A stretch of DNA of 64,000 nt from CAYRUD01 sp964427425 (lineage in GTDB: Bacteria; Chlamydiota; Chlamydiia; Chlamydiales; FEN-1388): the NCBI GenBank assembly GCA_964427425.1, contig CAYRUD010000001.1:1-64000 (forward strand). Reading direction: 5' to 3'. This document shows, piece by piece, positions 8,705 through 18,014 of this stretch. The position numbers were made by a program, and so were the translations under genes. Under the pieces are notes generated by a model, which ran no database searches, was not told where the DNA came from, and saw only the letters and a list, made by a program, of their open reading frames with translations. The stretch's first letter is position 1; every line of letters begins with the position of its first letter.

Positions 8705-10273
8705 CTACTCCTTCTCCTTGACCTCTTTTTCTTCGACTCTATTTTTCTGGGCTAAAATAAAATCCACTTCTTCAGAGTATTGATCAACTTGGGATCCTTG
8801 AGATGAAAGCGCAATAACATCGCGCTTTTCATAGGAGAGGACTACTTTGCAAAATTGTCTTACTTTCGCAGTGGTAGCAAGATAGGTCGTCCGATTTGCT
8901 TTTTTAGGTAGTCTTTCTTTTGCGCCCCAAGACCCATCGCCAATATAGACGACTCCACGAGGGTGGAGCTTATTATCTTTGAGCGGGAAAGTTCGTTTAT
9001 AAGAATGATCATGATGCTCAAAGGCGAGATGAAGTCTTTCCTTATCAAAAATAGGAATCCAGTGGCGTCGAATTTGCGAGCTTAAATTGTTTCTGTAGTA
9101 GCGAACGGAAGGGTATGCAGGTACGTGATACGAAGCAATTTTGTGATACATCAAAGAGTCTTTTTTCATTTCATCTTGAAGCCAGCTCTTCTGATCTCCC
9201 GATACAGGAGCGGTGTGTCCAGAGTCGAGAATATATAAAGAGAGATAATCGCCAAATCTTAATGTGTAATACCCTTTAGTAAGATACGGATACCGAAAGA
9301 GAGTATAGAAAAAGCTTGCACTCTCAGCACTTTGCCCATAGCGACCTTTGACCTCATGATTGCCAATTGCCACAAGAAGCGGAACTAAGCGAGATGGTTT
9401 TGAAGGATCATTCTTTACCTGCATCTCTTGGTACCACGTGACAAGCCATTTAATCCATCGGTCGCAATCTTCTGGCTTACTCTTTTTGCTAGGCGTTGCG
9501 TATGCCAGATCTCCTCCTATAACAGTAAAAAGGGGATGAGCTTTACAAGCCTCTGATGTCGTCTCTTTAAAATAGGTATCGGTTTGATTGCAGTCGTCTC
9601 CGATTACAAAAGTGACGGGTGACGTGAGCTTTTCAGGGGCGGTTAAGAACGTGTGCTGAACTTCAGTTCCCTCAATTCTAAAAGAGTATTCACTTGCTGG
9701 AAGAAGATTTTGAAGTGAAACAGCATGGACTATATACGGATTATTCTCAGGGAAAGGAAGGCTATGAGCTTCATAGCGTTTCCATGTCATCTCTTCAGGT
9801 GTATCTTCAGAATCGAAAAGATTGTCAGCGAGTAAGAGTCCATATTTGATCTCGGGCGACTCATTTTTCAATTCATTGGAAATGGGAGGGTGGCCCTTCT
9901 CTTCTTGCTTTGGGGAGGGAGGAGCTATCTTTTTAGTAATCCAGCGAATTGTCATGCTACGGCTTGGGATATTTTCCCAAGAAAGGTAGATTGCTATTGG
10001 CTGTAAGTGGTTGTCCTCTAACGATTGTGAAGAGGTATTTTCTTTTTTCTTACTCTCTTCTTGCTGCTCCTTTTTAGAGTCTGCTTCGGAATTATCTTCT
10101 ATGGAGACTTCTGGCTCATTGGGATTGAGAGTAGATTCAGCAAGAACTGGTGTGACAATGAGAGTAAAGGTGATGAAGAGATATTGTATAAGGGCTTTAA
10201 GCGAAAAAGCGGGAAGATTATCGAGAGTACGGAGATTTTTGCTGTGATGAGAGAATTTTGACTTATCTATCAT
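8705..10273 (-). CDS. Exported purple-acid-phosphatase-like metallophosphoesterase
   Basis: 522 residues. A hydrophobic segment at about 26-45 after a basic N-terminus looks like a signal peptide or anchor ending near PVLAES. The next ~200 residues are acidic/Lys-rich and then a fibronectin-III-like N-domain, as in purple acid phosphatases. The catalytic domain shows the metallophosphatase blocks in order: FVIGDDC, GGDLAYA, AIGNHEV, SYHVPAYP and FEHHDHSYKR. The GDxxY and HxHxY forms favour the purple acid phosphatase branch. It would hydrolyse phosphate monoesters outside the cytoplasm; the substrate is unknown. It is a lone minus-strand gene ending 31 nt from the end of yajC. Confidence 0.85.
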   Translation of the reverse strand: MIDKSKFSHHSKNLRTLDNLPAFSLKALIQYLFITFTLIVTPVLAESTLNPNEPEVSIEDNSEADSKKEQQEESKKKENTSSQSLEDNHLQPIAIYLSWENIPSRSMTIRWITKKIAPPSPKQEEKGHPPISNELKNESPEIKYGLLLADNLFDSEDTPEEMTWKRYEAHSLPFPENNPYIVHAVSLQNLLPASEYSFRIEGTEVQHTFLTAPEKLTSPVTFVIGDDCNQTDTYFKETTSEACKAHPLFTVIGGDLAYATPSKKSKPEDCDRWIKWLVTWYQEMQVKNDPSKPSRLVPLLVAIGNHEVKGRYGQSAESASFFYTLFRYPYLTKGYYTLRFGDYLSLYILDSGHTAPVSGDQKSWLQDEMKKDSLMYHKIASYHVPAYPSVRYYRNNLSSQIRRHWIPIFDKERLHLAFEHHDHSYKRTFPLKDNKLHPRGVVYIGDGSWGAKERLPKKANRTTYLATTAKVRQFCKVVLSYEKRDVIALSSQGSQVDQYSEEVDFILAQKNRVEEKEVKEKE

Positions 10274-10370
10274 ATATTATATTCACGTTAGAGATACTCT
10301 ATAGCATCTTCCTGAATTTAAAATGATGGAAGAGAGATTGAGCGCTCTCTCCCATATAATTCTAAGCTGA

Positions 10371-12284
10371 CTAGTCAATTCGCTTAGCTACATGCTCCAA
10401 TAAGGCATTTGACTGATGGACGAATCTATCAAAGTCTTCTTTTGACATCTCGTTTTGTGTCAGTTTTGTTAAAGCGACAATATATTGAGCCATTTCACGG
10501 GCAAGCTCTGGCTCTTTTTCTTCTGCTTTAGCAATAGACTGCACTGTTTTGTTATTTGTATTAATGACGAGAGTTGATTTTGGAGAAAAGATTGGGTCTT
10601 TCCCTCCTTTGGCTGGATTCATCCGCTGTGAGTAGTCTCTAAATCGCCTTTCTTCTTCATTCATGGTGAGGATTGCTGGTACTGCATCGACCGACAACGA
10701 TTTTGCCTCAACAGAGAAGGAACCACTTGTCCCAAGGGCTCTTCGGAAGAAATCTGCAAGCTTAGTGGCTTCTGTTTTCCCATCATTATCTAAGATCGTT
10801 TTTTCTCTCTCTCTGTCTTTGAACTCGTGAATAAGATCGCTGTCGATTCTGCGGAAAATGAGAGCGGAAGGAGAATTGTCATTTTCTTCTTTTGGCATCG
10901 AGCTTTTTTGCTCAATTTTAGACATCAGAGGATGATCGAGAACAGATGTTGTGATGACAACAGCTTTTCCACTCTCTTGGAGAGACGAAATAAGAGGCGA
11001 TTTTTCTTGCCCTGGGTCTGCGTAGACAACAATCGATTTTTTCTCCTCATGATCAAACGATGTAAGTGGGAGAAGTTCTGAGATTGTTTTGTAGGAATTA
11101 TCAACAGTCTTAAAGAGGAGAGTATCATACAGGCGAGAGAAGAATTTTTCGTCTTCGAGCATTCCTAATTTGACAACGAGCTCACAGCCTTCCCATACCT
11201 CTTCATATTTCTTCCGATCATTTTTCGCTAAGGTTGAGATAGCGTCAGATACTTTTTTTGAAATATGCTGAGCAAGTTGGCGAACTGTTCTATCTACTTG
11301 GAGATAGCTTCTCGACACGTTAAGCGGAATATCTGGGCTGTCGATCACGCCTTTCATCATTGTCAGATACTCAGGAAGAATATCTTTACAAGAGTCGGAA
11401 ACGAAGACCCTATTGCAGTACAACGAGACGCTCTCTTTGGACAAATCGTGGTCTTTACGAAGTAATGATGGAAAGTAGAGAATTCCTTTTACGTGGAACG
11501 GATAGTCAACATTGATATGGATCCAAAAGAGAGGATCTGGCTGAAATGGATATAGAGAACGGAAGAGCTCTTTATATTCATTATCTGTTACGTCTTTTGG
11601 ATTTTTCACCCATAAAGGTTCTTGAGAGTTTATCCTTTCTCCTTGGACATATACAGGTACTGGGAAAAATCGACAGAATCGCTTTACAGCTTCTTTTAAT
11701 CGATAGAGCTCAAGAAATTCGGAGCTGTCTTTATTGAGAGTGAGTATGACATCAGTTCCACACGATGCCTTTGCTTCTTCATCAGTCGCTTGACGTACAG
11801 TGTACTCTGCAGTCCCACTCGACTCCCACACAACAGTATGGCTTCCTTCTCGGCATGAGCGAGTTATTACAGAGACTTTATCTGCCACCATGAATGATGA
11901 GAAGAACCCTAACCCAAAGTGTCCGATGAATGCATCATTTAATTGGTATGCCTTCATGAACTCTTCAGCTCCTGAGAAGGCGATTTGGGAGAGGTATTTT
12001 TCTGTCTCTTCACCAGTCATCCCGATACCGGTATCGGAGACTGTGAGGGAGTTTTTTTCTTTATCGATTGTGATGTCAATACGATCTTCAGAAACTTGAT
12101 TGAGTGGAATCTCATTTCTAGACTCGAGGATCTTTCTCTTTTGAATAGCGTCGGATCCATTCGATGCCAGCTCTCTAATGAAAATATCGTGCTCAGAGTA
12201 GAGCCATTTTTTGATGATAGGAAGAATATTTTCGCTATGGATATTAAGGCGACCGGTAGATGGCGAGTTGTTCATATGTTCCAT
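10371..12284 (-). CDS. htpG: HSP90-family chaperone HtpG
   Basis: 637 residues, normal bacterial HtpG length. The N-terminal ATPase of the GHKL type has FIRELASNGSDA (35-46, catalytic Glu38 and Mg-binding Asn42), DTGIGM (84-89) and the lid segment GHFGLGFFSSFMVA. The middle domain carries the SYLQVDRTVR arginine region, and a dimerisation domain follows. The start at 12284 has CAGGAG 8 nt upstream. HtpG is a cytoplasmic ATP-driven dimeric chaperone. The gene stands alone on the minus strand, divergent from nqrF; no CIRCE element was seen upstream. Confidence 0.95.
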   Translation of the reverse strand: MEHMNNSPSTGRLNIHSENILPIIKKWLYSEHDIFIRELASNGSDAIQKRKILESRNEIPLNQVSEDRIDITIDKEKNSLTVSDTGIGMTGEETEKYLSQIAFSGAEEFMKAYQLNDAFIGHFGLGFFSSFMVADKVSVITRSCREGSHTVVWESSGTAEYTVRQATDEEAKASCGTDVILTLNKDSSEFLELYRLKEAVKRFCRFFPVPVYVQGERINSQEPLWVKNPKDVTDNEYKELFRSLYPFQPDPLFWIHINVDYPFHVKGILYFPSLLRKDHDLSKESVSLYCNRVFVSDSCKDILPEYLTMMKGVIDSPDIPLNVSRSYLQVDRTVRQLAQHISKKVSDAISTLAKNDRKKYEEVWEGCELVVKLGMLEDEKFFSRLYDTLLFKTVDNSYKTISELLPLTSFDHEEKKSIVVYADPGQEKSPLISSLQESGKAVVITTSVLDHPLMSKIEQKSSMPKEENDNSPSALIFRRIDSDLIHEFKDREREKTILDNDGKTEATKLADFFRRALGTSGSFSVEAKSLSVDAVPAILTMNEEERRFRDYSQRMNPAKGGKDPIFSPKSTLVINTNNKTVQSIAKAEEKEPELAREMAQYIVALTKLTQNEMSKEDFDRFVHQSNALLEHVAKRID

Positions 12285-12598
12285 TGCAAAGCTCCTGTTT
12301 GTTCATTCATTCTTTGGATCACTGAACGTAAATCTTTCTCTGTATCACTTAAATCTTTTTGTGAATGAAAAGCTTTTCATCTCATTCAAAATATAGGCAT
12401 ATAGTATTTCATTCCTTCCCTCAGCTTGTCAATTTATTTAAATAATTTAGGATGAGAGACTTTGGCTCTTTAAGAGATCGCGTATTTTTTTGCCCTTCTG
12501 AGAGGTTGATTCATAGTCGTCTGACAGGGTATAGAGGTTGAGTACATTGTAAAGAAAAAATGCTATCTCATACATAGAGGAGCGAGAAGAAAATACGA
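12285..12598. other. Divergent promoter region, htpG / nqrF
   Basis: 314 bp between two divergent genes, AT-rich. It must contain both promoters, but I could not fix them with confidence. No RNA gene seen. Confidence 0.45.
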
Positions 12599-13948
12599 GT
12601 GGCTATCTTACAACAACTTGCGAGCCGGGGATCAGATCTTTTTTGCTGCGCTGAAATTGATTTTTCTCAACTCGATACTCCGCTCATGCTTTATTCTATA
12701 GGAGCGTTTGTCGCGATCGGAGTTATCCTTTCCCTTTTGATTCTTTTTACGAAGGAAAAGTGTAGCTTAGGCGGCATTTCAAAAATAGAAATCAATGACT
12801 CTCCTGATTTGACAAAAGTCGTTCCTTCAGGGTCAACTCTTCTCCTTACTCTAACGCAGGCTGGAATTCCAATCCCATCTCCTTGTGGCGGAAAAGCAAC
12901 ATGCAAGCAGTGTCGGGTGAAAATATTAGAAGGCGCTGATGAACCGTTAGAGACTGACAAAGCTACATTTACAAAAAAGCAGTTGAAAGAGGGATGGAGA
13001 CTTTCTTGCCAGTCAAAAGTAAGAGGAGATCTCAAAATACATGTTGATGAGCATCTCTTAGGAGTAAAGGAATGGGAAGGAACAGTTGTATCAAATAAGA
13101 ATGTTGCGACATTCATCAAAGAGCTTGTGGTTATGCTTCCTACAGGTGAGCATATTAATTATAAGTCAGGTGGCTATTTACAGTTTCACGTTCCTCCATT
13201 TGTGACAAATACAAATGATTGGAAAGAGACAATCGATTCAAAGTTTTGGGAAGATTGGGAAAAGTTTGGTCTTTTTGGACATCAAATAGACTATTCAACC
13301 CTTAATCCTATTATACGTGCATACTCGATGGCTTCTTATCCTGCTGAAGGTGAAAAGCTTATGTTTAATGTGAGGATCGCATCTCCTCCATTTGTCCAAG
13401 GGAAAGTTTCAGCAACTATTCCTTGGGGTATTTGCTCTTCGTATATCTTCTCATTAAAGCCTGGTGATAAAGTCCGGCTTTCAGGGCCATATGGTGAGTC
13501 TTTCATGATCAATGACAACCGAGACCTCTATTTCTTGATAGGTGGAGCTGGGTCCTCATTTGGCCGAAGTCATATTCTTCATCTTTTCAAGACTGAGAAA
13601 ACAAAGCGCAAAGTCCAAATGTGGTATGGAGCCCGCTCTTTGAGGGAGAACATTTATCAAGAAGAGTATGAAGAGCTCGCAAAAGAGTTTTCTAACTTTT
13701 CCTATAACTTAGTTCTCTCGGAACCTCTTCCAGAGGATGTTCAAGCCGGATGGGATGTAAAAGACCCTGTAAAGACAAACTTCCTCTTCAAGGCGTTTGA
13801 GCTTGGTGTCTTGAAGAAGCTCGAAGCTCCAGAAGATGCTCTTTTCTATGTCTGCGGACCTCCAATGCATAATAAGAGTGTTTTAAAGCTGCTCGATGAT
13901 TATGGAGTTTCGAGAAGCAGTATTATTCTCGATGATTTCGGAAGCTAA
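12599..13948 (+). CDS. nqrF: Na+-translocating NADH:quinone reductase subunit F
   Basis: 449 residues from a GTG start; an ATG at 12686, just before the membrane helix, is the alternative, since neither has a well-placed ribosome-binding site. A transmembrane helix (about 32-50) is followed by a [2Fe-2S] ferredoxin domain with Cys96, Cys102, Cys105 and Cys137, the spacing of V. cholerae NqrF. The FAD domain has IRAYSMASYP and the NAD domain has LIGGAGSSFGR and YVCGPPMHN. NqrF accepts electrons from NADH and passes them into the sodium-pumping Nqr complex in the inner membrane. The other nqr genes are not here, as in Chlamydia where nqrF (CT740) is also separate. Confidence 0.96.
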   Translation: MAILQQLASRGSDLFCCAEIDFSQLDTPLMLYSIGAFVAIGVILSLLILFTKEKCSLGGISKIEINDSPDLTKVVPSGSTLLLTLTQAGIPIPSPCGGKATCKQCRVKILEGADEPLETDKATFTKKQLKEGWRLSCQSKVRGDLKIHVDEHLLGVKEWEGTVVSNKNVATFIKELVVMLPTGEHINYKSGGYLQFHVPPFVTNTNDWKETIDSKFWEDWEKFGLFGHQIDYSTLNPIIRAYSMASYPAEGEKLMFNVRIASPPFVQGKVSATIPWGICSSYIFSLKPGDKVRLSGPYGESFMINDNRDLYFLIGGAGSSFGRSHILHLFKTEKTKRKVQMWYGARSLRENIYQEEYEELAKEFSNFSYNLVLSEPLPEDVQAGWDVKDPVKTNFLFKAFELGVLKKLEAPEDALFYVCGPPMHNKSVLKLLDDYGVSRSSIILDDFGS

Positions 13949-13954
13949 TCGATC

Positions 13955-13987
13955 AAAAGCCCATCAATGAAACGATGGGCTTTTTTC
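13955..13987 (+). terminator. Terminator downstream of nqrF
   Basis: AAAAGCCCATC and GATGGGCTTTTTT pair around AATGAAAC, immediately after the nqrF stop. It also has an A-run on the 5' side. Confidence 0.9.
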
Positions 13988-14045
13988 TTTCATCTCTTTT
14001 AGGTAATATAGTCCTTTCTCTAACACTGGCCACATCACCTTACGT

Positions 14046-15098
14046 ATGTCATTTAGCACTTCTCTGCAGCAGTTTCTCGAAAAGAAACAACATGAAATTC
14101 AAACCTCCCGCGTTTTGGAAAAAGCTTTCATCAAGCTCCATGAGGGCTATACATCGGGCACACATGTGACCATGCCATTGAGATCGTATGAAGAGATGAT
14201 TGCATATACCATTGTAAGGCGGCCTGCGACATTAGCTGCGATCTTAAAAGTGCTTGATCGGCTCGAGAAGAGAGTGCCAAATCATCCTTTTGCCTCATGT
14301 CTTGATATCGGATCAGGACCATTGACTGCTGTAGAAGCTTTGGCAAATCGATACTCAGACTCCTTGCGACGAGTGGATTGCATTGAATCCCATCCGCTCT
14401 TTTGTCAATTCATTGAGGACGCAAATTACTCTATAGGAAAAGACGAAGAAAATAATGTCTCGTTAAGCCTTCATAAGGGAAATATGAGCGACGCATCGGT
14501 GTGGCAGAAGATTTCATCTGATGAGCTATATGATGTAGCAATTGCTTCCTATAGCATTGGAGAGCTTTCTTCTTCAGAAGTGCCTCTCGTCTTACAAAGG
14601 ATTGCAAAGAGTTCAAAGTTAGCAATCATTATTGAGCCTGGAACCCCACGAGGATGGAAGACCATGCTTCAAGCTCGCGACTATTTTATTGGCACTGAAA
14701 ATTGGCGAATCATTGCTCCTTGTCCTCACGAAAAAGAGTGTCCGCTCCTTCGACACGAAGGGGTATGGTGTCATGAGAGCGTGAGAGTCGGAAGATCAAA
14801 AGAGCATCGAATGCTGAAAGGAGGGCTTCTTGGATATGAAGATGAGCCTTTTACCTATCTCATTGCATCAAGAAGTGAAATGAATACACTTGAGAACATT
14901 CGACGAGCCATTCACCGCCCCCAGCATCGCTCGGGCCATAGCCATTTGACTCTTTGTTGTGAGGATGGGCTTTTAAGGGAAGAAATCGCTTCGAAGAAGA
15001 ATAAAGAACTCTATAATTCGGTAAAGAAGCTCGAATGGGGAGATTCAATTTCGACTTCTCTCTTCTCAAAAGAGAATAAGAAGGAAGGGGAGTATTAG
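14046..15098 (+). CDS. Rsm22-like ribosome-associated methyltransferase-fold protein
   Basis: 350 residues. The SAM-binding region is visible as CLDIGSGPLTAVEAL (about 85-100), followed by a Rossmann core with IASYSIGELSS and IIEPGTPRGW. The C-terminal part has the Rsm22 cysteine signature CPHEKECPLLRHEGVWCHES, then RMLKG and DEPFTYLIASR. Rsm22 family members act in assembly of the small ribosomal subunit (mitochondrial and bacterial) and carry an iron-sulfur site at these cysteines. Methylation activity in this family is uncertain. It lies 64 nt upstream of nadE and is probably co-transcribed with it. Confidence 0.85.
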   Translation: MSFSTSLQQFLEKKQHEIQTSRVLEKAFIKLHEGYTSGTHVTMPLRSYEEMIAYTIVRRPATLAAILKVLDRLEKRVPNHPFASCLDIGSGPLTAVEALANRYSDSLRRVDCIESHPLFCQFIEDANYSIGKDEENNVSLSLHKGNMSDASVWQKISSDELYDVAIASYSIGELSSSEVPLVLQRIAKSSKLAIIIEPGTPRGWKTMLQARDYFIGTENWRIIAPCPHEKECPLLRHEGVWCHESVRVGRSKEHRMLKGGLLGYEDEPFTYLIASRSEMNTLENIRRAIHRPQHRSGHSHLTLCCEDGLLREEIASKKNKELYNSVKKLEWGDSISTSLFSKENKKEGEY

Positions 15099-15162
15099 TC
15101 TGAACTCTACAAGAGGTACTATAAACGATGCCAGTTAAGAGGTGAGAGTAAGACGATTTTTT

Positions 15163-16890
15163 ATGAATGGATATACTGTTGTTTCGGTTCAATATAATCC
15201 GATTATCGGCGACATACAGGGGAATAAGAGAAAGATCATTTCCTGGATTCAAAAGCTTGAGAGGGCTCATCCGGAGACTCAGCTTTTATTAGTATTTCCA
15301 GAGCTGTCACTTACTGGGTACCCTCCAAAAGATCTGCTTTTCATCGAATCTTTTCTTCATGATTGTGAAGAGTCTCTTCAGGAGATAGCGAATTCTGTTG
15401 ATCAGGCATCAGTCATTGTTGGAGCCCCACGAAAAAGCCCATTGTGCCGTGCTCGTGTAAGAAACTCGCTCTTTCTTATTGAATCTGGCAAATGCTCACC
15501 GATCCTTGATAAGCAGCTTTTGCCTTCATATGATATTTTCGACGAGCCTCGTTATTTTGAGCCAGGGGAGTCGGATCAGTATCTGAAGGGACAAGGAATT
15601 ATTCATTTCCACGGAACTACGATCGCGTTAACTCTCTGTGAAGATATCTGGACCGAAGATCATGAAACTGCTCGCTATTATATAGATAAAGATATCCTCC
15701 CTCTTGGCTGCCTTGAGAAAGCAGCTTTATTGCTGCCTTCAAAAAGAATAGATCTTCTTATCAATGTGTCAGCGTCTCCTTGGTATCGAGGTAAATTTGA
15801 GAGGAGGATCGATGTCGCAAAAAAGGTCTCTCATCGCTTTTCGTGTCCTGTTCTCCTTGTCAATCAAGTTGGAGCGCAAGATGATCTTCTCTTCGATGGG
15901 CGATCATTCTTTGTAGATAGTTCTCAAGGAAAAGAGGGTGTGCACGTATATAACGCCTCAGCGTTTCAAGAGAGTCTCTTATCGTTCGTGGTTGAGGAAC
16001 GAAGAGTTAAAAAAGTCTTTTTTGATCCAGATCGTCGTGATTGTGAGCCTTCTTCTGATGAGGAGCTCTTTTATGCTCTGACAATGGGAATCAAAGATTA
16101 CTTCTCAAAGCAGGGTTTTCAAGATGCGATTGTGGGGCTTTCTGGCGGTATTGACTCAGCTGTTGTCCTTTCATTACTCACCTCAGCTCTTGGAAAAGAG
16201 CATGTAAAGGCTGTAATGCTTCCTACAAGATACACCTCAAAAGAAAGTTTAGAGGACGCCTCAGCTGTTGCATCGGCGTGTGGTGTTCCTCTCAAAGAGA
16301 TCTCTATTGATCCATATATAGACCTTTTGGCTCAAGCGACAGAAATACCTCTCTCACAAGAGATGCGATCTTCAAGCGATCAATTGGCTTGGGAAAACCT
16401 TCAAGCTCGATTAAGAGGACTTCTTCTCATGGCTGTTTCTAATAAAGAGGGAAGGCTTCTCATAGGCACGAGCAATAAAAGTGAGCTTGCTGCTGGATAT
16501 TCAACACTGTATGGTGATGCCATTGGTGCATTTAGTCCTTTAGGAGATCTTCTTAAACGCGAGGTGTACTCTCTTGCGAAATGGATTCAAAAGAATATCC
16601 TGCTTCTTCCAGAGAGAGTTTTTCTTAAAGAGCCTACTGCAGAGCTTTCCTATAATCAGAAAGACTCAGATACCCTTCCTCCATATCCGGTATTAGATCT
16701 TATCGTCGAGGAGCTGGTATGCGGCAGATCCTCAAACCAATCGAAAGAGATAATTTGTCAGATAGAAAAGCGCCTACACGCAAGTGAATACAAGAGAAGG
16801 CAAGCGCCTTTTTGCTTTAAAATCTCTCAAAAGGCGTTTGGGTCTGGAAGAAGGATTCCTCTTGTACATTTATATAAAGAGCGTCAATAG
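15163..16890 (+). CDS. nadE: Glutamine-dependent NAD+ synthetase
   Basis: 575 residues from the ATG at 15163; a GTG 21 nt upstream is less likely because a purine-rich motif overlaps it. The N-terminal nitrilase-type glutaminase has the triad Glu47 (VFPELSLTGYPP), Lys117 and Cys159 (LTLCEDIW). The C-terminal synthetase has the ATP-pyrophosphatase loop SGGIDS (327-332) and GTSNKSELAAGY. It converts deamido-NAD+, ATP and glutamine to NAD+. The last 36 codons are duplicated in decayed form about 3.4 kb downstream (20263-20401), which marks this gene end as the edge of the collagen-locus duplication. Confidence 0.95.
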   Translation: MNGYTVVSVQYNPIIGDIQGNKRKIISWIQKLERAHPETQLLLVFPELSLTGYPPKDLLFIESFLHDCEESLQEIANSVDQASVIVGAPRKSPLCRARVRNSLFLIESGKCSPILDKQLLPSYDIFDEPRYFEPGESDQYLKGQGIIHFHGTTIALTLCEDIWTEDHETARYYIDKDILPLGCLEKAALLLPSKRIDLLINVSASPWYRGKFERRIDVAKKVSHRFSCPVLLVNQVGAQDDLLFDGRSFFVDSSQGKEGVHVYNASAFQESLLSFVVEERRVKKVFFDPDRRDCEPSSDEELFYALTMGIKDYFSKQGFQDAIVGLSGGIDSAVVLSLLTSALGKEHVKAVMLPTRYTSKESLEDASAVASACGVPLKEISIDPYIDLLAQATEIPLSQEMRSSSDQLAWENLQARLRGLLLMAVSNKEGRLLIGTSNKSELAAGYSTLYGDAIGAFSPLGDLLKREVYSLAKWIQKNILLLPERVFLKEPTAELSYNQKDSDTLPPYPVLDLIVEELVCGRSSNQSKEIICQIEKRLHASEYKRRQAPFCFKISQKAFGSGRRIPLVHLYKERQ

Positions 16891-16896
16891 GCAAAG

Positions 16897-16932
16897 GCCT
16901 TCTTACATCCCCTAAAAAGAGATGAAGAAGGC
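16897..16932. terminator. Convergent hairpin between nadE and collagen unit 1
   Basis: GCCTTCTTACATC and GATGAAGAAGGC pair around an 11-nt loop in the 76-bp gap between the convergent nadE and chain-A1 genes. The T tails are weak, so it may serve both strands imperfectly. Confidence 0.65.
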
Positions 16933-16966
16933 TTAGGTATCATGAGAACGTAGATAGATCTTTTAA

Positions 16967-17977
16967 CTATAATGGCCCAAGACGACGGATTTTAAAATAT
17001 CCACTGGCATATATATCCACACCTGATTGAGTGTAATTTCCCATGTCATAATAGATTTTAAAGCTGATGGTATCATTAGAATTGAGCGATATAATATCCG
17101 ATGATTCGCATTCGCCTGCAGTTATCCCACCTGTAAACAGGCTCTTACTAAAGGCTCTTTTTTTTGTCCCAGCAAAAGCATCAGATCCGTTAATTGTAAA
17201 AGTGTGATAGATCGCGCACTGTTGATTCGTAATATCGGTTGATGATGTTGTATACTCACCAATGAAAGATATCTCGTATATACCGGGATCAACTATTGTG
17301 TACGTAGAAGTAGCTGAGTCATAGGAAATATTATAAGTAGTTATATCAAAAGTAAATGAAGGTGTTTCGCCAAGATCAGTTGCCCATAAATATACGTGAC
17401 TTCCTCGAACGGTACCATAAGCCGATAAATTAGTTGACCCAGACGAACCGGTAGCACCGGTCGCACCAGTGGCTCCCATTGCGCCGGTAGCACCGGTCGC
17501 ACCAGTGGCTCCTGTGGCTCCTGTGGCACCACCACTTCCAGTAGATCCAGTTACTCCAGTTGGCCCAGTAACGCCTGTGGTTCCCGTCGCTCCAGTGGCA
17601 CCTATGTTTCCTGTAGGACCGGTCGGGCCAGTCGCTCCGGTCGGGCCAGTCGCTCCTGGTTGTCCTGATGTCCCTCTATCTCCTGGCGCTCCATCTTGGC
17701 CATTAATCCCTTGTTTCCCTTGAGGCCCTTGCTTTCCTTGAGGCCCTTGCTTTCCAGTCTTCCCTCTTTTGCCGCCAAAAAGTCCCTTATTTTCGACTTC
17801 TACAAGATAGGGCTCTGAAGATTGAGCGGTATTATGGAGTGAATGATTCTCTTCCGCGGAGAGATAAGGAAAAAGAGCAAACGTCATCATTACTACAAAT
17901 GAAAAGAAAAAGGGCATATATTCTCTCTGATTAGAAAGAGGAGCTTGTTTAAAGGGCTGTTCTTCTATCGAAGTCAT
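16967..17977 (-). CDS. Collagen-like protein, unit 1 chain A
   Basis: 336 residues. A hydrophobic export segment lies at about 22-41 (PFFFSFVVMMTFALFPYLSA). After an acidic spacer and the marker KGLFG comes a stalk of 38 uninterrupted Gly-X-Y triplets (69-182): the first seven are basic (GKR, GKT, GKQ), the rest mostly GAT/GPT. The head (183-336) is beta-rich, opens with NLSAYG and closes with FKIRRLGPL; the STYTIVDPGIYEISF and NDTISFKIYY strands resemble C1q/TNF or BclA jelly rolls. GAGGACGAG precedes the ATG. It is the last gene of unit 1, 37 nt after chain B1. Function inferred: surface-exposed trimeric stalk protein. Confidence 0.88.
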   Translation of the reverse strand: MTSIEEQPFKQAPLSNQREYMPFFFSFVVMMTFALFPYLSAEENHSLHNTAQSSEPYLVEVENKGLFGGKRGKTGKQGPQGKQGPQGKQGINGQDGAPGDRGTSGQPGATGPTGATGPTGPTGNIGATGATGTTGVTGPTGVTGSTGSGGATGATGATGATGATGAMGATGATGATGSSGSTNLSAYGTVRGSHVYLWATDLGETPSFTFDITTYNISYDSATSTYTIVDPGIYEISFIGEYTTSSTDITNQQCAIYHTFTINGSDAFAGTKKRAFSKSLFTGGITAGECESSDIISLNSNDTISFKIYYDMGNYTQSGVDIYASGYFKIRRLGPL

Positions 17978-18014
17978 ATCAATCTCGTCCTCTGGAAGAA
18001 TCTAATTTTTAGAG

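Noticed and set aside
12285..12598. CIRCE-type heat-shock operator upstream of htpG
   Set aside because: No TTAGCACTC-N9-GAGTGCTAA-like inverted repeat was found by eye.
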